The translations under genes and the position numbers were made by a program. 64,000 nucleotides of DNA, from NCBI GenBank assembly GCA_002382975.1, contig DFTB01000008.1:1-64000 (forward strand). Reading direction: 5' to 3'. Below, in pieces: positions 16,120-25,193 of this stretch. Each line of letters begins with the position of its first letter. Position 1 is the stretch's first letter. A model generated the notes under the pieces. That model did not search any database. It saw only the letters and a list, made by a program, of their open reading frames with translations, and was not told the origin of the DNA. This DNA comes from Fibrobacter sp. UBA4223. Lineage in GTDB: Bacteria; Fibrobacterota; Fibrobacteria; Fibrobacterales; Fibrobacteraceae.

Positions 16120-17946
16120 TTACTCACTTAAAAATTTGAAGGAAATATACTCTTTCATTTTCTTTTCGAAATCCTTTTGATTGAGCGTACTATAATCTGT
16201 TTCCATATAGGCTTCGGCGCACCACTCATCTTCGGCTTGAACTTCATGACGCACGGAAAGTCCTGGAACTTCCTTGAAATTTTTGTACGCAGCAAGCCAT
16301 TTATCCTTTATGGAAGCAAATTTTCCACGAGCATCAATGCGACCCTGGTTCTTTCGTTTTTCAAAGCCATCATCCTTAAAATATCCGAACCAACTTTCCA
16401 ATCCCTCATTTTCCTTTGATGTATCAAAAACCATTACACAAGTAACTACACCAACAGGATAAAATAAATCATCCGGCATACTTAAGACCGCTTTCAAGTG
16501 AGCTTTTTCAAGAATCCGTCTTTTAACCTCGATTAAATTCTTCTCGTCTTTAATTCCACAACTCATTTGCACAATAGCAGCAACTCTACCTTGTTGTGGT
16601 TTCACCACATCAATAGCGTGTTCAATGAACTCCATTTGTTGAGCGGTTCCCACATCGTAAGGCGGATTCAAGAATGCAACTGTCGGTTTATGAGTCTCGA
16701 TAGCTCCCTTAGTTTGAAAACAATCTCCACAATAGATATTCGAGCGGCCATCACCACGAAGCATCATATTTGAACAGGCATAAGTGTACATCTGCGGACG
16801 GAGTTCCACACCAACCAACTGCGATGAACGAATTTTCAGATGCTTTCGTTTGTCATTTCCAGCCAACTTGAATAGGCGCTTCATTCCGGCAATAAGAAAT
16901 CCAGCCGTTCCACAACATGGGTCATAAGCAATGTCGTTCAAATTCAAATCAACCAAATCGCAGAACAAATCTGTTACATGTGACGGAGTGAGAACGAGGC
17001 CCTGTTTTTGTTCGCTTCCTGCATAACGGATGAATTCTGTGTAAAATCGTCCTAAAACATCAAAGCCAGAATCATCCATTTGCGTTAGGGGATAAACATT
17101 CTTGTATAGATAGTCAATGATGTTTTTCATGACTTCAAGACTATACACTAACTTCTTGGTGTTCTTATTCTTTACCGCATTTTCACGAAAGATTGGTTCA
17201 TTCAAAATCTTACTGTATTCACCAATCATGGCGTTTTCGTTGCGAACTTTATTCGCAGAAAGCGTCGTTTTAATCGCACCCATCATCGCTTCGCCAAGGC
17301 TACGAATTGTCGGTTGCGACATAAAACTTTCACGGAACGGCTTATTCAAGAGCGAAAGCAGAATTGCACTCACCATAGTGTTACGAGTTAATTCCGGAAT
17401 TGAATAATCGTTATATTCTTCATTCAAATAAATCGCTTTTGAAATAATATCTACACTACGCAAGTTTTCGGCAAATCGTTCATTATCAAAAATTTTGAGA
17501 TAATCATTCAACGAAAGAAGTTTTTTATCCGTAAGTTTTTGGTAGGTACTTGCACCAAGCTTCCACAAGTAGTGCGAAATTTTCAATTCCGTTTCAGATT
17601 CACCGCTTGAAGCAATCGCAATAACCTCAAATTCCTTCGAAAGTGCCTTAGCATAATGCAGTACCCCATCAACCGCATAATCTTTAGGCTTATCCTTATT
17701 CTTGGACTCATGCATTGATGGCAACGCCTTACATTCCACAACAATGAGATAACGGGAATCTGTCGGGAATGTAAGTATGAATTCTGGATAACCAGCGCCG
17801 TTTCCACCACCCTTGGACATACCTTTCAGAAGTTCCGAAATCTTCTTGTTCGTGGATTTTTGTTCTTCGAATTTTATAGAACCAAAAAGAACATCACTCT
17901 TAAAGTGATCTCGGATTATCGCTTCGTTCAATCTTTCGTTCGCCAT
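16120..17946 (-). CDS. Fused PD-(D/E)XK nuclease / N6-adenine methyltransferase (BcgI A-like)
   Basis: 608 residues. The N-terminal region (about 1-140) carries a nuclease-like pattern, PE at 54-55 and ECK at 71-73, as in PD-(D/E)XK enzymes. A helical segment leads to a class gamma N6-adenine methyltransferase with motif I DPCCGTAGF (342-350) and motif IV NPPY (427-430). Nuclease plus methylase in one chain with a separate S subunit is the architecture of BcgI-type IIB systems, which cut on both sides of a bipartite site; no separate HsdR gene is present. The start ATG has the weak site ACTGGAGTCC upstream. AT-rich compared with neighbours, suggesting acquisition. Alternatively a methylase-specificity pair whose N-terminal domain is inactive. 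Confidence 0.87.
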   Translation of the reverse strand: MANERLNEAIIRDHFKSDVLFGSIKFEEQKSTNKKISELLKGMSKGGGNGAGYPEFILTFPTDSRYLIVVECKALPSMHESKNKDKPKDYAVDGVLHYAKALSKEFEVIAIASSGESETELKISHYLWKLGASTYQKLTDKKLLSLNDYLKIFDNERFAENLRSVDIISKAIYLNEEYNDYSIPELTRNTMVSAILLSLLNKPFRESFMSQPTIRSLGEAMMGAIKTTLSANKVRNENAMIGEYSKILNEPIFRENAVKNKNTKKLVYSLEVMKNIIDYLYKNVYPLTQMDDSGFDVLGRFYTEFIRYAGSEQKQGLVLTPSHVTDLFCDLVDLNLNDIAYDPCCGTAGFLIAGMKRLFKLAGNDKRKHLKIRSSQLVGVELRPQMYTYACSNMMLRGDGRSNIYCGDCFQTKGAIETHKPTVAFLNPPYDVGTAQQMEFIEHAIDVVKPQQGRVAAIVQMSCGIKDEKNLIEVKRRILEKAHLKAVLSMPDDLFYPVGVVTCVMVFDTSKENEGLESWFGYFKDDGFEKRKNQGRIDARGKFASIKDKWLAAYKNFKEVPGLSVRHEVQAEDEWCAEAYMETDYSTLNQKDFEKKMKEYISFKFLSE

Positions 17947-18022
17947 ACAGGACTCCAGTAGGAGTGATGGCGCTTATTGTATTCAGTTCACACAAAAAAG
18001 GCGTGGAACCGAATATGGTTTT

Positions 18023-18142
18023 TGTAGCTGAGGCACTAGACAAGGCCTAACACAAGAAAACGCACAAACGGCCCACGCACAGGGTGCGTGAGCAGATTGG
18101 CCTTATTCCTTGTGTTTTGAAAGTGTCTAGTTTCCAGCTACA
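18023..18142 (-). ncRNA. Candidate rod-shaped small RNA or structured leader upstream of the R-M operon
   Basis: About 120 nt that fold into a long, interrupted hairpin: 18023-18030 with 18135-18142 (8 bp), 18035-18042 with 18124-18131 (8 bp), 18049-18056 with 18109-18116 (8 bp), ggcc 18070-18073 with 18099-18102, and cacgcac 18074-18080 with 18084-18090 (7 bp). All five pairings are perfect. The strand is chosen because a TTGACA-N17-TCTTAT promoter stands just before it on the minus strand and a run of six T (complement of 17994-17999) lies beyond its 3' end. It does not match 4.5S, 6S or tmRNA signatures that I know. It could be an independent RNA or the 5' leader of the R-M mRNA. Confidence 0.6.
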
Positions 18143-18145
18143 CGA

Positions 18146-18174
18146 ATAAGAGCAATCACTCAGAAATATGTCAA
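18146..18174 (-). promoter_or_regulatory. Promoter in front of the rod RNA / R-M operon
   Basis: On the minus strand TTGACA (complement of 18169-18174), 17 nt, TCTTAT (complement of 18146-18151). The expected start point falls at about 18139-18142, exactly at the outer stem of the rod element. Confidence 0.65.
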
Positions 18175-18204
18175 TAAGAAATATATATAAAAAGAAGTGG
18201 TAGA

Positions 18205-18264
18205 TTCCGGGTCAAGCCCGGAATGACATATGAAAAGGAGATTCCCGCCTTCGCGGGAATGACA
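18205..18264. repeat. Two GC-rich hairpin repeats, diverged copies
   Basis: gattccgggtcaagcccggaatgac (about 18206-18230) and gagattcccgccttcgcgggaatgac (about 18238-18263) stand side by side. They belong to the same hairpin family as 503-529 but have different loops. They border the R-M island on the right. Confidence 0.75.
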
Positions 18265-18325
18265 AAAGCGGGTTAGAGATTGCTTCCCCTGAAACAAGTT
18301 TAGGGTCGCAATGACAAATTCTAGT

Positions 18326-19072
18326 CTACACTTTCAGCTTTTTCAGGTACGCCTTTTGTTCGGGGGTAATCCTGTAGCTCTCAATGGCTTTCTGGATAGC
18401 CTTGTTGTGGGTCCAGGGCTCCAGCTTTCGCCCCTGGATAAATGGCAAGGTCGCTTCGTACTGCTTGGCCAAGGCGGTGGCAAAATACCAGGCCACCATC
18501 ATCTTCACGTAGTAATCTTCCCGATGGACCTTTGCCACCCACTTCAGGTATTCCGGCTTGAAGTCTCCGTCCAGAAAATAGCTCATCAGCATCTCGATTC
18601 CAAAACGCACCACGTAGGTGTCGTCTTCTACCTGTTCGCCCGAAGCCAGCCGCCCGCGAACCCAGAGCTTTATGAATTCCAGCAGCTTCTTGCGGTTTTC
18701 CAAGCTTTTCCCTAACACTTTTGGCCGTAGCTGGTCACAGGTAGCCCAGTTGTCCACATAGGCCAGGAATTTTTCTACCTGCTCAACGCATTCGTCAAAG
18801 TCCTTGATGCCCGACAGAATAAAGGAATGGATCTGGTTCTCGTCGTAATACTTGTGCGGGAGCTTGTCCAGAAATTTTTCGATGCCTGAATCGGAACAGA
18901 ATTCTTTTGCGATACGGCGCAGTTCTGGAGTCCGCACGCCGATAACGGTGTCCGCAGGAATCGTAGGAATGAGCCTGCTGTGAAAGGCCTTGAACTTCAG
19001 GTCCTGTGCGTTGAACAGGGCCTCTTGAATCCGGCCTTCTATCGAAATTCCCCTGGCAGGCGTTCGTTTCAT
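18326..19072 (-). CDS. DNA alkylation repair enzyme, AlkD-like HEAT-repeat protein
   Basis: 248 residues, all helical in pattern, with the AlkD-family features VIGVRTPELRRIAKEF (about 44-59), DENQIHSFILSG and NWATCDQL, where Asp and Trp residues of HEAT repeats line the DNA groove. AlkD-type enzymes excise 3- and 7-alkylpurines without base flipping; the exact activity of this subfamily is not known to me. Its ATG is 6 nt after the stop of the secreted protein gene, so the two are probably co-transcribed. A second, different AlkD-like gene begins at 63703. Confidence 0.82.
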   Translation of the reverse strand: MKRTPARGISIEGRIQEALFNAQDLKFKAFHSRLIPTIPADTVIGVRTPELRRIAKEFCSDSGIEKFLDKLPHKYYDENQIHSFILSGIKDFDECVEQVEKFLAYVDNWATCDQLRPKVLGKSLENRKKLLEFIKLWVRGRLASGEQVEDDTYVVRFGIEMLMSYFLDGDFKPEYLKWVAKVHREDYYVKMMVAWYFATALAKQYEATLPFIQGRKLEPWTHNKAIQKAIESYRITPEQKAYLKKLKV

Positions 19073-19078
19073 AAGGGC

Positions 19079-19612
19079 CTACTTGGACTTTTTCTTTTTC
19101 AGGGTCCCGAGAGTGCCCTTGCTGTATTCGCCTATACAGGTGACGGCCTCGCGGGTGCAGGGCGACTTAGGGTCGTAAAAGACCTTGCGGTCGTTCTTGA
19201 AAACTTCTTCGACAAGTTCTTTGCCGGGAGCGTTTGTGCCCTTCTGGTACTGGATATCGTAAAAGATGTCGGTGTCGCGGGTGACCACCTTGATTTTTAC
19301 GTCTACGACATAGGCCCCGTGCCGTCCCTTGAACTGGAATCCGTAAGGGATTTCGGTGAGCTTGAAATGTTCCAGCTCAGGACCCACATATTCCAGATCG
19401 TCCCAATCTTCGCATTCCCCGTTGTCGCGGGCCTTGAACCAGCCTTCAGGATCCCCCTCGTTGGCATCGTCCATGGCCACGTTCAGGGCGCTCAAGTAGC
19501 CGTCCCTGACTAGGGCCAATTCCTCTTTGGCTTCGTGGTAGGTATCCATGTCGCCATCGTAGGCAAAAGGCACGGCAACGGCAAAGGCAATCAAAAAGGC
19601 AAACAAGCGCAT
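19079..19612 (-). CDS. Secreted protein of unknown function
   Basis: 177 residues with a signal peptide (1-17, cut near FAYDG), an acidic mature part, two Cys pairs (near GECEDW and SPCTREAVTC) that could form disulfides, and a very basic C-terminus (KKKKSK). I do not recognise a family. A TAGGAGAG site stands seven nt before the ATG. It is the first gene of a pair with the AlkD-like gene, a coupling that probably reflects position more than function. Confidence 0.65.
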   Translation of the reverse strand: MRLFAFLIAFAVAVPFAYDGDMDTYHEAKEELALVRDGYLSALNVAMDDANEGDPEGWFKARDNGECEDWDDLEYVGPELEHFKLTEIPYGFQFKGRHGAYVVDVKIKVVTRDTDIFYDIQYQKGTNAPGKELVEEVFKNDRKVFYDPKSPCTREAVTCIGEYSKGTLGTLKKKKSK

Positions 19613-19664
19613 TTATTCTCTCCTAAATTTTTAACATTCCTAAAAGCAAAAGATGCAATTCAAA

Positions 19665-19702
19665 AATACAAAATCCGAATTCCGAAATCCGAATTCCGAA
19701 TT
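19665..19702. repeat. Short-word array (ccgaattccgaaat)
   Basis: Repeated ccgaattccgaaatccgaattccgaat words between the helicase stop and the secreted protein start. A related, inverted set (ttcggaattcggagttcagatttcggaatt) lies at 9661-9690 after the radical SAM gene. Confidence 0.7.
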
Positions 19703-19704
19703 GG

Positions 19705-22323
19705 CTATGCTTCCCCGATTCGGGTCATCTTCAGGAGAGGCACGCCTGCTTCGCGGCTTTCGGCGAGGTTTATCTCGAAGTCGATACTCCAGTCGTTGAA
19801 TTCCTCTTCGTCCTGGAGCATCTGCTGGATATGCATCACATCGCCCTCGTAGGTCACTATGGTGTGGGCGAGCGCGCGGCCTTCTACGTCCATGCGGAAC
19901 TTGTGGTGTTCTGCCGTGTAGGCGGCCATGATTTCGGTAAGCGTATTCTCGGTCCAGGGTTTGCCTTCGCCGTCCACGAGCATCTGGCCTTCTTCCAGGT
20001 CGTCGGCCAGGCTGTCGAGAACTGCTGCAAAGTCCTGCTTCGCGAGGTTGCCCATAATCTGGAAGATGCGCTGACGCACCATACCCAAGAAACGTTTCTT
20101 GTCGTAGGTGATGTCGGCGGCGGCCTTGTCGGCACCGAAGGCTTTTTCCGCTTCGTCTCCGGCGGCTCCCTCTTCCAGGCGCTTCTGGTAGTCTTCGGGG
20201 TGGGCCATTTTTTCCCACTCTTCCAAAAGGCTCGAGTCGGTGCGGCGGATCATGTCGCCCAGGTAGTCCTCCATTTCCCGGAGTTCGTCGTTCTTGTAGC
20301 CGTCGGGAACCGTCTGGCTCAAAACCTTATAGACGTAGTTCAGGTGGCGAAGCAGAATGGCTTCCATGCGTTGCAGGCCATACTGCTTCACGTAGCCGCT
20401 GAAGGTGCTGAAGCTTTCGAACATCTCGCGGACAATAGATTTGGGTTCCACGTTTACATCTACCCACGGGTGAACTTCGGCAAAGGCGTTGTAGGTGTCG
20501 TAGATAAAGTCCCGCAGGGGCTTGGGGTATTCCACCTTCTCGATTTCTTCCATGCGCTGGTTAAATTCCATGCCCTGGGCCTTGAGCTCGTCAAGTCGTG
20601 CATTTCGGGCCTTGTTCTGCTGGATGCGGAGGATGGCGTCGGGATTCTCCACGATGGATTCGCATAGGGTGATTACATCCAGTGCGTATTCGGGACTTTC
20701 CCTGTCCAGTTTCGGCAAGGTGTCCACCAGGTAAAGCGAAAGAGGCTGGTTCATGGCAAAGTCGTCTTGCAAATCCAAATTGACCCGCAAGTGGCTGTAG
20801 CCCTCGGCCACGGGCTTTACAAATTCTACGATTTTCTTTTCCACAAGGCTTCGGAACAGTTGAAAAGACCTGTGCTGCAGTTGCTTCTTGCTGGCGGCAC
20901 TTTCGTGGCAGTCCTTGATCAGGTTTCGCATGGCCTTGCAGCCGTCGGTTTCCCGGCTCAAGATGTTCAGGAGCATGCCGTGATCCACATGGAAACTGGA
21001 GGTCAGCGGTTCGGGCTGGGCATCGATCAAGCGCTTGTAGGTGTTTTCGTCGAAGGGGACGTAGCCGTGTTCGGGCGGCTTTCTCTTCTGGAACTTCTTG
21101 CCGGTCTGGCGACTTTTTGCCTCCAGTTTCAGGTTCTCGATGACGTGTTCTGGCGCCTGGGCCACCACGTATCCGATGTTGTCGAATCCCTTTCGACCGG
21201 CCCGGCCTGCAATCTGGTGAAAGTCCCGAGCAGTGAGAATCGCCGTCTTGTCGCCGCTGTACTTGCAGAGCTGCGTGAAGAGTACCGTGCGGATAGGGAC
21301 GTTCACGCCTACGCCAAGAGTATCGGTGCCGCAGATGACTTTCAGTAAACCCTGCTGGGCGAGCTTTTCGCAAAGAATGCGATACTTGGGCAAAAGCCCC
21401 GCATGATGCAGGCCAATTCCCTGCTTGAGCCAGCGCTTGACATCGGGGCCGTAGGGGCTAGAAAACCGCACTTCCTTGATGGCCTCGTTTATCTTGACTT
21501 TCTCTTCTTTGGTGCAGAGGTCAAGACTCATGAAATTCTGGGCGTTGCTTGCGGCAGCGGCCTGGGTGAAATGCACCACGTAGACGGGAGCCTTGCCCTC
21601 GTTCACCAGCTTTTGCACTTCGGTGGAAAGTTCCGTGGTGCTGTAGCTGAAGTCAAGCGGGACAGGTCTTTGCGAGGAACGAACCGTCACGGACTCCCTG
21701 CCGGTGTGTTTCGTCATTTCCCGCTCAAAAAATTCCGTCGCACCGACGGTGGCGCTCATCAGGAGGAACCTGCTCTGGGGTAGCGTCAGGAGCGGAATCT
21801 GCCAGGCCACCCCGCGTTCTCTGTCGGAATAGTAATGGAACTCGTCCATCACCACATCGGTAATGGTAAGTTTTTCGCCCTCGCTGAGGGCCATGTTGCT
21901 TAAAATTTCTGCCGTGCAACAGAGTATAGGGGCGTCGTGATTGACGGTAGCGTCTCCTGTAGAGAGCCCCACGTTCTCGGGCCCGAATTCCTTGCAGAGG
22001 GCCATCCATTTTTCATTGACCAGGGCCTTGATGGGGCAGGTATAGACGCTTTTGCGCCCGTGAACGATGCTATCAAAATGGAGCGCCAGGGCCACCATGG
22101 ATTTTCCGGAGCCTGTGGGCGTATTTAGGATAACGTTCTTGCCGTCTAAAAGTTCGAGGATGGCCTCTTCTTGGGCGGGGTACAGCGTGGTTCCGCGGGA
22201 CTGCGACCACTCCATAAAAGCTTCCAAAATGTCTTCGGAAACAACCCTTGAACGGTCCCCGCCGCTTTTCTCGGCGAGTTTTGCAATGAAATCCTTGAGT
22301 GTAACCCTATTCTGCTCGGTCAT
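19705..22323 (-). CDS. Ski2-like DEAD/DEAH-box helicase with DUF3516-type C-terminus
   Basis: 872 residues. Helicase motifs are clear: Walker A TPTGSGKS (68-75), DEFH (160-163), SAT (in LLMSATVGA), and motif [12 protein letters not shown]. The long C-terminal half without motif matches looks like the DUF3516 region of actinobacterial and other bacterial Ski2-like helicases. It is expected to unwind RNA or structured nucleic acid in an ATP-dependent way; the target is unknown. The ATG is preceded by a TATCTTTTG box. The gene is divergent from rfbA with only 29 nt between start codons. Confidence 0.88.
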   Translation of the reverse strand: MTEQNRVTLKDFIAKLAEKSGGDRSRVVSEDILEAFMEWSQSRGTTLYPAQEEAILELLDGKNVILNTPTGSGKSMVALALHFDSIVHGRKSVYTCPIKALVNEKWMALCKEFGPENVGLSTGDATVNHDAPILCCTAEILSNMALSEGEKLTITDVVMDEFHYYSDRERGVAWQIPLLTLPQSRFLLMSATVGATEFFEREMTKHTGRESVTVRSSQRPVPLDFSYSTTELSTEVQKLVNEGKAPVYVVHFTQAAAASNAQNFMSLDLCTKEEKVKINEAIKEVRFSSPYGPDVKRWLKQGIGLHHAGLLPKYRILCEKLAQQGLLKVICGTDTLGVGVNVPIRTVLFTQLCKYSGDKTAILTARDFHQIAGRAGRKGFDNIGYVVAQAPEHVIENLKLEAKSRQTGKKFQKRKPPEHGYVPFDENTYKRLIDAQPEPLTSSFHVDHGMLLNILSRETDGCKAMRNLIKDCHESAASKKQLQHRSFQLFRSLVEKKIVEFVKPVAEGYSHLRVNLDLQDDFAMNQPLSLYLVDTLPKLDRESPEYALDVITLCESIVENPDAILRIQQNKARNARLDELKAQGMEFNQRMEEIEKVEYPKPLRDFIYDTYNAFAEVHPWVDVNVEPKSIVREMFESFSTFSGYVKQYGLQRMEAILLRHLNYVYKVLSQTVPDGYKNDELREMEDYLGDMIRRTDSSLLEEWEKMAHPEDYQKRLEEGAAGDEAEKAFGADKAAADITYDKKRFLGMVRQRIFQIMGNLAKQDFAAVLDSLADDLEEGQMLVDGEGKPWTENTLTEIMAAYTAEHHKFRMDVEGRALAHTIVTYEGDVMHIQQMLQDEEEFNDWSIDFEINLAESREAGVPLLKMTRIGEA

Positions 22324-22352
22324 GGAGCCAAAAGATAACTATTTTAGTCCTT
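22324..22352. promoter_or_regulatory. Compact divergent promoter region (helicase / rfbA)
   Basis: Only 29 nt separate the two ATGs. On the minus strand TATCTT lies 8 nt before the helicase ATG; on the plus strand TATTTT lies 7 nt before the rfbA ATG. Neither gene has a Shine-Dalgarno sequence, so both transcripts would have almost no leader, and each -35 region lies in the other gene. Confidence 0.6.
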
Positions 22353-23240
22353 ATGAAAGGAATTGTACTTGCCGGAGGCTCCGGCACAAGACTCTACCCG
22401 CTGACCATGGTCACGAGTAAGCAGCTGTTGCCTGTTTACGACAAGCCCATGATTTATTACCCGCTTTCCACCTTGATGTTGGCGGGCATTCGGGAAATTC
22501 TCATCATTTCTACTCCCACGGACTTGCCGAATTTTGAGCGCCTCCTTGGCGATGGATCGGCAATGGGACTCAAGCTTTCTTATAAGGTGCAGCCCAGCCC
22601 CGATGGTCTCGCTCAAGCGTTCATTCTCGGAGAAGAATTCATCGGCAATGATTGCTGTGCCATGGTGCTGGGCGACAACATTTTCTACGGGAACGGATTT
22701 AGCCCTCTTTTGAGAGCGGCGGTGAAAAACGCCGAACAAAATGGCCGTGCCAGCGTGTTCGGCTACTATGTGGAAGATCCGGAGCGTTTTGGCGTGGTGG
22801 AATTCGACGACGAGGGCAAGGTGATTTCTGTCGAAGAAAAGCCGAAGGAACCCAAGAGCAACTATGCCATCACGGGGCTCTACTTCTACGACAACCGGGT
22901 GTCCGGTTTTGCAAAGGCCCAAAAGCCCAGTGCCCGTGGCGAACTGGAAATTACGGACCTGAACAAGACCTACCTGGACAAGGGCGAACTGGACGTGAAA
23001 CTGCTGGGCCGCGGGTTTGCCTGGCTAGACACCGGAACCATGGACAGCCTTATTGAAGCGGGCGAGTTCGTGAAGATGGTGGAAAACCGCCAAGGCATCC
23101 AGATTAGTGCCGTCGAAGAAATCGCCTACAGGAACGGTTGGATTACCAAGGAAAAGCTCCTGGAATCAGCCGCCAAGTACGGCAAGTCGCCCTACGGGCA
23201 GCACCTGCGCAAGGTTGCGGAAGGAAAGATTAAATATTAG
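22353..23240 (+). CDS. rfbA: Glucose-1-phosphate thymidylyltransferase
   Basis: Makes dTDP-glucose from dTTP and glucose 1-phosphate, the first step to dTDP-rhamnose and related sugars. 295 residues, typical. The nucleotide-binding start [16 protein letters not shown] (3-18), [24 protein letters not shown] and the C-terminal [11 protein letters not shown] block are all present. First gene of a run of six plus-strand genes for sugar nucleotides and polysaccharide export. Confidence 0.97.
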   Translation: MKGIVLAGGSGTRLYPLTMVTSKQLLPVYDKPMIYYPLSTLMLAGIREILIISTPTDLPNFERLLGDGSAMGLKLSYKVQPSPDGLAQAFILGEEFIGNDCCAMVLGDNIFYGNGFSPLLRAAVKNAEQNGRASVFGYYVEDPERFGVVEFDDEGKVISVEEKPKEPKSNYAITGLYFYDNRVSGFAKAQKPSARGELEITDLNKTYLDKGELDVKLLGRGFAWLDTGTMDSLIEAGEFVKMVENRQGIQISAVEEIAYRNGWITKEKLLESAAKYGKSPYGQHLRKVAEGKIKY

Positions 23241-23305
23241 GTATGAGGCATGAGCTATGAGGTCGTGCTTCGCACTCTGAGTAAAAGTTTGGCGCCTACG
23301 GCGCG
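23241..23305. repeat. Short-word array with GC hairpin
   Basis: aggtatgaggcatgagctatgagg words followed by a small hairpin (gtcgtgcttcgcac) and by ggcgcctacggcgcg. Same family as 11244-11378. Confidence 0.6.
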
Positions 23306-23323
23306 ATGGTAAGGAACTTTCAT

Positions 23324-24457
23324 ATGAAGAATATTGTGATCACCGGCGGAGCAGGTTTTATCGGGAGCCATGTGGTTCGCCTGTTCGTGAACAAGTACCC
23401 GGAATACAAGATTATCAACTTGGACAAGTTGACCTACGCGGGCAACCTCGCAAATCTGAAAGACATCGAGGACAAGCCGAACTACAAGTTCGTGAAGATG
23501 GACATTTGCGACTTTGACGCGTTCTACAAGCTCATGCAGGACGAACATGTCGATGGCATCATCCACCTGGCGGCAGAAAGTCACGTGGACCGCTCCATCA
23601 AGGACCCGTTCACCTTCGCGAAGACGAACGTGATGGGCACTTTGAGCCTGCTCCAGGCCGCAAAACTTTACTGGGAATCCCTCCCCGAAAAGTACGAGGG
23701 CAAGCGCTTCTACCACATTTCGACGGATGAAGTCTATGGCGCCCTCAAGATGAACCACCCGGAAGGCATCACGCCTCCGTTCACCACGACGGCTTCGAGC
23801 TCTGAACATCACCTGGCTTACGGCGACGACTTCTTCTACGAAACCACGAAGTACACGCCGCATAGTCCGTATTCTGCCTCCAAGGCTGGCTCCGACCACT
23901 TTGTGCGCGCATTCCATGACACTTACGGCATGCCGACGATCGTGACGAACTGCTCCAACAACTACGGCCCGTACCAGTTCCCCGAGAAGCTGATTCCGCT
24001 TTTCATCAACAACATTCGCCACAAGAAGCCGCTGCCGGTTTACGGCAAAGGCGAAAACGTGCGCGACTGGCTCTTTGTAGAAGACCATGCCCGCGCTATT
24101 GACGTGATTTTCCATAACGGGAAGATTGCTGAAACCTACAACATCGGCGGCTTCAACGAATGGAAGAACATCGACATCATCAAGGTGGTGATTAAGACCG
24201 TCGACAGGCTGCTTGGCCGTGCGGAAGGCGAGGACATGAACCTGATCACCTACGTGACGGACCGCCTGGGTCACGATGCCCGCTATGCCATTGATTCCAC
24301 CAAGCTTCAGAAGGAGTTGGGCTGGGAACCGTCCCTGCAGTTCGAGGAAGGCATCGAGAAGACGGTGCGCTGGTACCTGGACAACCAGGAATGGCTCGAC
24401 AACATCACCAGCGGCGACTACGAGAAGTATTACGAGACGATGTATAAGAATAGGTAG
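23324..24457 (+). CDS. rfbB: dTDP-glucose 4,6-dehydratase
   Basis: Converts dTDP-glucose to dTDP-4-keto-6-deoxyglucose. 377 residues from the ATG at 23324, chosen because AAGGA stands eight nt before it and it begins directly at the Rossmann strand MKNIVITGGAGFIGSH; an upstream ATG at 23306 adds only six residues. The GxxGxxG is at 8-14. STDEVYG and the YSASKAGSDH (YxxxK) motif are present. The length exceeds the common 330-360 residues mainly by an insert around TTASSSEHHLAYGDD. Confidence 0.96.
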   Translation: MKNIVITGGAGFIGSHVVRLFVNKYPEYKIINLDKLTYAGNLANLKDIEDKPNYKFVKMDICDFDAFYKLMQDEHVDGIIHLAAESHVDRSIKDPFTFAKTNVMGTLSLLQAAKLYWESLPEKYEGKRFYHISTDEVYGALKMNHPEGITPPFTTTASSSEHHLAYGDDFFYETTKYTPHSPYSASKAGSDHFVRAFHDTYGMPTIVTNCSNNYGPYQFPEKLIPLFINNIRHKKPLPVYGKGENVRDWLFVEDHARAIDVIFHNGKIAETYNIGGFNEWKNIDIIKVVIKTVDRLLGRAEGEDMNLITYVTDRLGHDARYAIDSTKLQKELGWEPSLQFEEGIEKTVRWYLDNQEWLDNITSGDYEKYYETMYKNR

Positions 24458-24568
24458 TAGGTGATAGGTTATAGGTTGTAGGTGAAGTCTCACGCACTTC
24501 GTGCGTCTGTAATAGAACGGCGAAGCCGTGATTATAATTCTAACACCTACAACCTAATACCTAAGATC
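24457..24568. repeat. Inverted short-word array between rfbB and rfbC
   Basis: Left arm of ataggttataggttgtaggtg words (24457-24483), two GC hairpins (cgcacttcgtgcg and cggcgaagccg), then a right arm cacctacaacctaatacct (24543-24562) complementary to the left arm. The whole can fold into one large stem with two inner hairpins. Confidence 0.75.
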
Positions 24569-24588
24569 TGAAAAATCGGAGATTTTTT

Positions 24589-25152
24589 ATGTCCAAATTC
24601 AATTTCATCAAAACCTCTATCGAGGGCGTGACGATTATCGAGCCGACGGTCTTTGGCGACCAACGCGGTTACTTCATGGAAACCTATAACAAGGGCGAGT
24701 TCGACGCCGCGGGCCTCAGCATGGTCTTTGTGCAAGACAACGAATCCCGCTCCAAGAAAGGTGTGCTTCGCGGGCTCCATTTTCAGAAGAAAAACCCGCA
24801 GGGCAAGCTTGTCCGCGTCATCGAAGGTGAAGTCTTTGACGTCGCTGTAGACCTCCGCAAGGGTAGCCCCACCTTCGGCAAGTGGGAGGGCGTTACCCTT
24901 TCTGCCGAAAACAAGAAGCAGTTCTACATTCCCGAAGGCTTTGCGCATGGGTTTGTGGTCCTCAGCGAGACGGCAACATTCGTCTATAAGTGCACCCGCC
25001 TCTACGACCCCAAGGACGAAGGCGGCCTCATGTGGAATGACCCCGAAATCGGCATCAAGTGGCCGGTGGGCAACGGTTTCGAACCGCTTCTTAGCGAAAA
25101 GGATACAAAGAACCCGGCCTTGAAGGACTTGGGCTTTGCTTTTGAGTTTTAA
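24589..25152 (+). CDS. rfbC: dTDP-4-dehydrorhamnose 3,5-epimerase
   Basis: Epimerises dTDP-4-keto-6-deoxyglucose at C3 and C5. 187 residues, typical cupin-fold size. Motifs seen: DQRGYFMETYN, QDNESRSKKGVLRGLHFQ with the catalytic His, EGEVFDVAVDLRKGSPTFGKW, and PEGFAHGFVVLSETA. A CGGAG site nine nt before the ATG. rfbD, the final reductase of the dTDP-rhamnose pathway, is not in this window. Confidence 0.97.
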   Translation: MSKFNFIKTSIEGVTIIEPTVFGDQRGYFMETYNKGEFDAAGLSMVFVQDNESRSKKGVLRGLHFQKKNPQGKLVRVIEGEVFDVAVDLRKGSPTFGKWEGVTLSAENKKQFYIPEGFAHGFVVLSETATFVYKCTRLYDPKDEGGLMWNDPEIGIKWPVGNGFEPLLSEKDTKNPALKDLGFAFEF

Positions 25153-25193
25153 TCCGAAATTCGAGTCAACTCTTTTTTCTATCATTACATGCG

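Noticed and set aside
18023..18142. Retron msr-msd RNA (terminal inverted repeats plus long hairpin)
   Set aside because: No reverse transcriptase gene is within several kb, and the typical separate msr hairpins and branching G context are not seen.
18023..18142. 6S, 4.5S/SRP RNA or tmRNA
   Set aside because: The conserved SRP apical loop (GGAAG...CAGC) and tmRNA tag are absent, and the rod is too short and lacks the large central bubble of 6S RNA.
14751..18325. Prophage or insertion sequence around the R-M island
   Set aside because: No integrase, transposase, phage gene or clear target-site duplication could be found; only dispersed hairpins flank it.
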